Source: Flavobacteriales bacterium UBA5040 (GTDB taxonomy: Bacteria > Bacteroidota > Bacteroidia > Flavobacteriales > Weeksellaceae). Taken from it: a DNA stretch of 64,000 nt. The position numbers were made by a program, and so were the translations under genes. Every line of letters begins with the position of its first letter. Within the stretch, counting starts at the first letter, position 1. Where the stretch lies: assembly GCA_002415135.1 (NCBI GenBank), contig DIBY01000022.1:1-64000 (forward strand), read 5' to 3'. The notes beneath the pieces were generated by a model. The model was not told the origin of the DNA and made no database searches. It saw only the letters and a list, made by a program, of their open reading frames with translations. Shown piece by piece: positions 62,146-64,000 of the stretch.

Positions 62146-64000
62146 ATGCAGATTTCAGAGAAATATACGCCACAGGAAACAGAACAGAAATGGTATGATT
62201 TCTGGCTAAAAAATAATTATTTTCACTCCGAGCCCAACGAAAAACCTCCTTATACAATTGTAATTCCACCACCAAATGTGACTGGGATTTTACACATGGG
62301 TCATATGCTGAATAATACCATTCAGGATATCTTGGTTCGACGAGCGAGAATGCAGGGCTTTAATGCATGCTGGGTTCCGGGAACAGATCACGCATCGATT
62401 GCAACTGAAGCTAAAGTAGTGGCAAAACTGAAAGAAGAAGGCATTAATAAATCAGATATTACGCGTGAAGAGTTTTTAAAACACGCTTGGGATTGGACCG
62501 ACAAATACGGAGGAACAATTTTGGAGCAGTTAAAGAAATTAGGTTGTTCATGCGATTGGGAGCGTACCAGTTTCACTATGGAACCAAAACTTTCTCAGCA
62601 AGTGGTAAAATCGTTTATAGATTTATATAATAAAGGTTTAATTTATCGTGGTTACCGCATGGTAAACTGGGATCCGGAAGCTAAAACCAATATTTCTGAT
62701 GAAGAAGTTATTTTCAAAGAGCAAAATGGGAAACTGTTTTATTTAAAATATAAAATTGATGGAACTGAAGAATTTCTTTCTGTCGCAACAACCCGTCCGG
62801 AAACGATTTTCGGCGATACTGCCGTTTGTATCAACCCTGATGACGAAAGATACGCGCATTTAAAAGGGAAGAATGTGATTGTTCCTATCGTTAATCGCGT
62901 GATTCCCATTATTGAGGATGATTATGTAGATATTGAATTCGGGACTGGTGCTTTAAAAATTACACCGGCTCACGATACCAATGACTATGAAATTGGAAAG
63001 CGTCATAGTTTACCAATGATTGATTCTTTGGATGATGATGCCAATTTGAATGAACACGGTTTGCATTATTCAGGTAAAAACCGGTTTGTTGTTCGTAAAG
63101 AAATCGTAAAAGAATTAGAACAAAATGATCTTTTATTAAAAGCAGAAGATTACGTTAATAAAGTAGGAACATCTGAAAGAACAGGCGCGGTCATTGAACC
63201 GAAAGTTTCAGTTCAGTGGTTTTTGAAAATGTCTGAATTAGCAAGGCCAGCTTTGGAGGTGGTGATGAATGATGAGGTGAAATTTCACCCGGAAAAATTC
63301 AAAAACACTTACAAACACTGGATGGAAAACATCCGCGACTGGAATATCTCACGTCAGCTTTGGTGGGGACAACAAATCCCGGCTTATTTTTATGGTGAAG
63401 GACAGGATGATTTCGTCGTAGCAGAAACAATGGATGAAGCTCTGACTCTAGCTCAGGAAAAAAGTGGAAACCAAAATTTGACAGTAGAAAATTTGAAGCA
63501 AGACGAAGACGCCCTTGATACTTGGTTCTCTTCCTGGTTATGGCCGATGTCGGTTTTCGATGGATTGAACGATCCTGAAAATAAAGATATCAATTATTAT
63601 TACCCAACTTCTGATTTAGTTACCGGACCGGATATTATCTTTTTCTGGGTTGCCCGAATGATTATGGCGGGAATCGAATATAGAAAAGAAGTTCCTTTTA
63701 AAAATGTTTATTTCACTGGAATTGTGCGGGATAAGCAAAGACGGAAAATGTCGAAATCACTGGGGAATTCTCCGGATCCAATTGAGTTGATGGAGAAATA
63801 TGGCGCAGACGGTGTTCGTGTCGGGATTTTATTGAGTGCACCTGCTGGAAACGATTTGCTTTTTGATGAAGAATTAATGTTGCAGGGAAGGAATTTTGCA
63901 ACTAAGATCTGGAACTCCAATAAATTAATTCAAGGTTGGAAAAAAGATGATTCGATCAAAGCGAATGATGCAGACCAACAGGCGATCGCTTGGTTCGGAA
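62146..64000 (+). CDS. valS: Valyl-tRNA synthetase (5' part, cut by window edge)
   Basis: The first 618 residues of a class I aminoacyl-tRNA synthetase that charges tRNA-Val with valine. The start (MQISEKYTPQETEQKWYDFW) is typical. The HIGH signature is HMGH at residues 50-53 (PPPNVTGILHMGHML) and KMSKS is at 534-538 (RKMSKSLGNSPDP). The CP1 editing domain lies between (TTRPETIFGDTAVCI). The remaining 250 or so residues (anticodon-binding domain and C-terminal coiled coil) lie beyond 64000. No frameshift is seen. Confidence 0.96.
   Translation, partial: MQISEKYTPQETEQKWYDFWLKNNYFHSEPNEKPPYTIVIPPPNVTGILHMGHMLNNTIQDILVRRARMQGFNACWVPGTDHASIATEAKVVAKLKEEGINKSDITREEFLKHAWDWTDKYGGTILEQLKKLGCSCDWERTSFTMEPKLSQQVVKSFIDLYNKGLIYRGYRMVNWDPEAKTNISDEEVIFKEQNGKLFYLKYKIDGTEEFLSVATTRPETIFGDTAVCINPDDERYAHLKGKNVIVPIVNRVIPIIEDDYVDIEFGTGALKITPAHDTNDYEIGKRHSLPMIDSLDDDANLNEHGLHYSGKNRFVVRKEIVKELEQNDLLLKAEDYVNKVGTSERTGAVIEPKVSVQWFLKMSELARPALEVVMNDEVKFHPEKFKNTYKHWMENIRDWNISRQLWWGQQIPAYFYGEGQDDFVVAETMDEALTLAQEKSGNQNLTVENLKQDEDALDTWFSSWLWPMSVFDGLNDPENKDINYYYPTSDLVTGPDIIFFWVARMIMAGIEYRKEVPFKNVYFTGIVRDKQRRKMSKSLGNSPDPIELMEKYGADGVRVGILLSAPAGNDLLFDEELMLQGRNFATKIWNSNKLIQGWKKDDSIKANDADQQAIAWFG

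Overview
The window is about 64 kb of low-GC chromosome from a Bacteroidota bacterium, most likely a member of the Flavobacteriales near Chryseobacterium, Kaistella or Epilithonimonas. The reasons are TAnnTTTG-type promoter -7 boxes with poor Shine-Dalgarno sites, a type IX secretion (T9SS) sorting domain, an OmpA-type porin with thrombospondin type 3 repeats, the lipoprotein form of TamA (TamL), a CtlX citrulline hydrolase, and dispersed REP-like palindromes of a kind I associate with Chryseobacterium. The genus is an inference. Most of the window is ordinary chromosomal backbone; I see no prophage, CRISPR array, restriction system or plasmid gene.

Layout. 1-1.5 kb: a broken IS110-family transposase gene with a structured noncoding region upstream of it, abutting a truncated REP-like repeat. 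1.5-6.9 kb: a short Omp85-like protein, nadD, a DUF3817 membrane protein and a TonB-receptor-like outer membrane protein. 7-9.7 kb: ctlX, cutC and a second guanidino-group hydrolase. 10-13 kb: an HtrA/DegQ protease and a serine hydrolase. 13-18 kb: ridA with a small membrane protein, lptD, and a divergent cell-wall amidase. 18.1-18.6 kb: rpsT between two tRNA-Glu(TTC) genes. 18.9-27.3 kb: tamB-tamL-brkB. 27.4-35.3 kb: aroQ, a GH13 amylase, a small alpha/beta hydrolase, a kefF-like/kefC-like pair, a YghO-like protein and recJ. 35.6-37.2 kb: two exported ferritin-like proteins. 37.3-45.7 kb: an ABC-F ATPase, smpB, an OmpA porin, yebC, a CocE/NonD hydrolase, alkB and a pair of BON-domain proteins. 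46-50.3 kb: a dicarboxylate/amino acid symporter and a trhO-trhP-ferredoxin operon. 50.4-53.1 kb: a folate cyclo-ligase, a lipoprotein plus membrane protein pair of unknown function, and a tiny Ala/Asp-rich lipoprotein. 53-62 kb: a TrmH-type methylase, rmuC, pncB, dps, a leucine-rich-repeat T9SS cargo protein, an MscS channel, RNase P RNA, PPK2 and a DUF1573 protein. valS runs off the right edge.

How the genes work together. Envelope biogenesis is the main theme: lptD, tamB/tamL, the short Omp85 protein, OmpA, DegQ and the amidase. A second theme is translation and RNA: tRNA-Glu, rpsT, smpB, yebC, ABC-F, TrhO/TrhP, TrmH, rnpB and valS.

The most interesting observation is that adjacent, overlapping trhO and trhP encode two unrelated enzymes that make the same tRNA wobble modification (5-hydroxyuridine), yet both end in the same domain of about 84 residues and are followed by a ferredoxin gene. 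The second is a cruciform-like region of about 188 bases upstream of the IS110 remnant, with the size and position expected of a bridge RNA, ending exactly where a REP-like repeat begins. The third is an ABC-F protein in which both degenerate ATPase motifs fall in the same composite ATP site.
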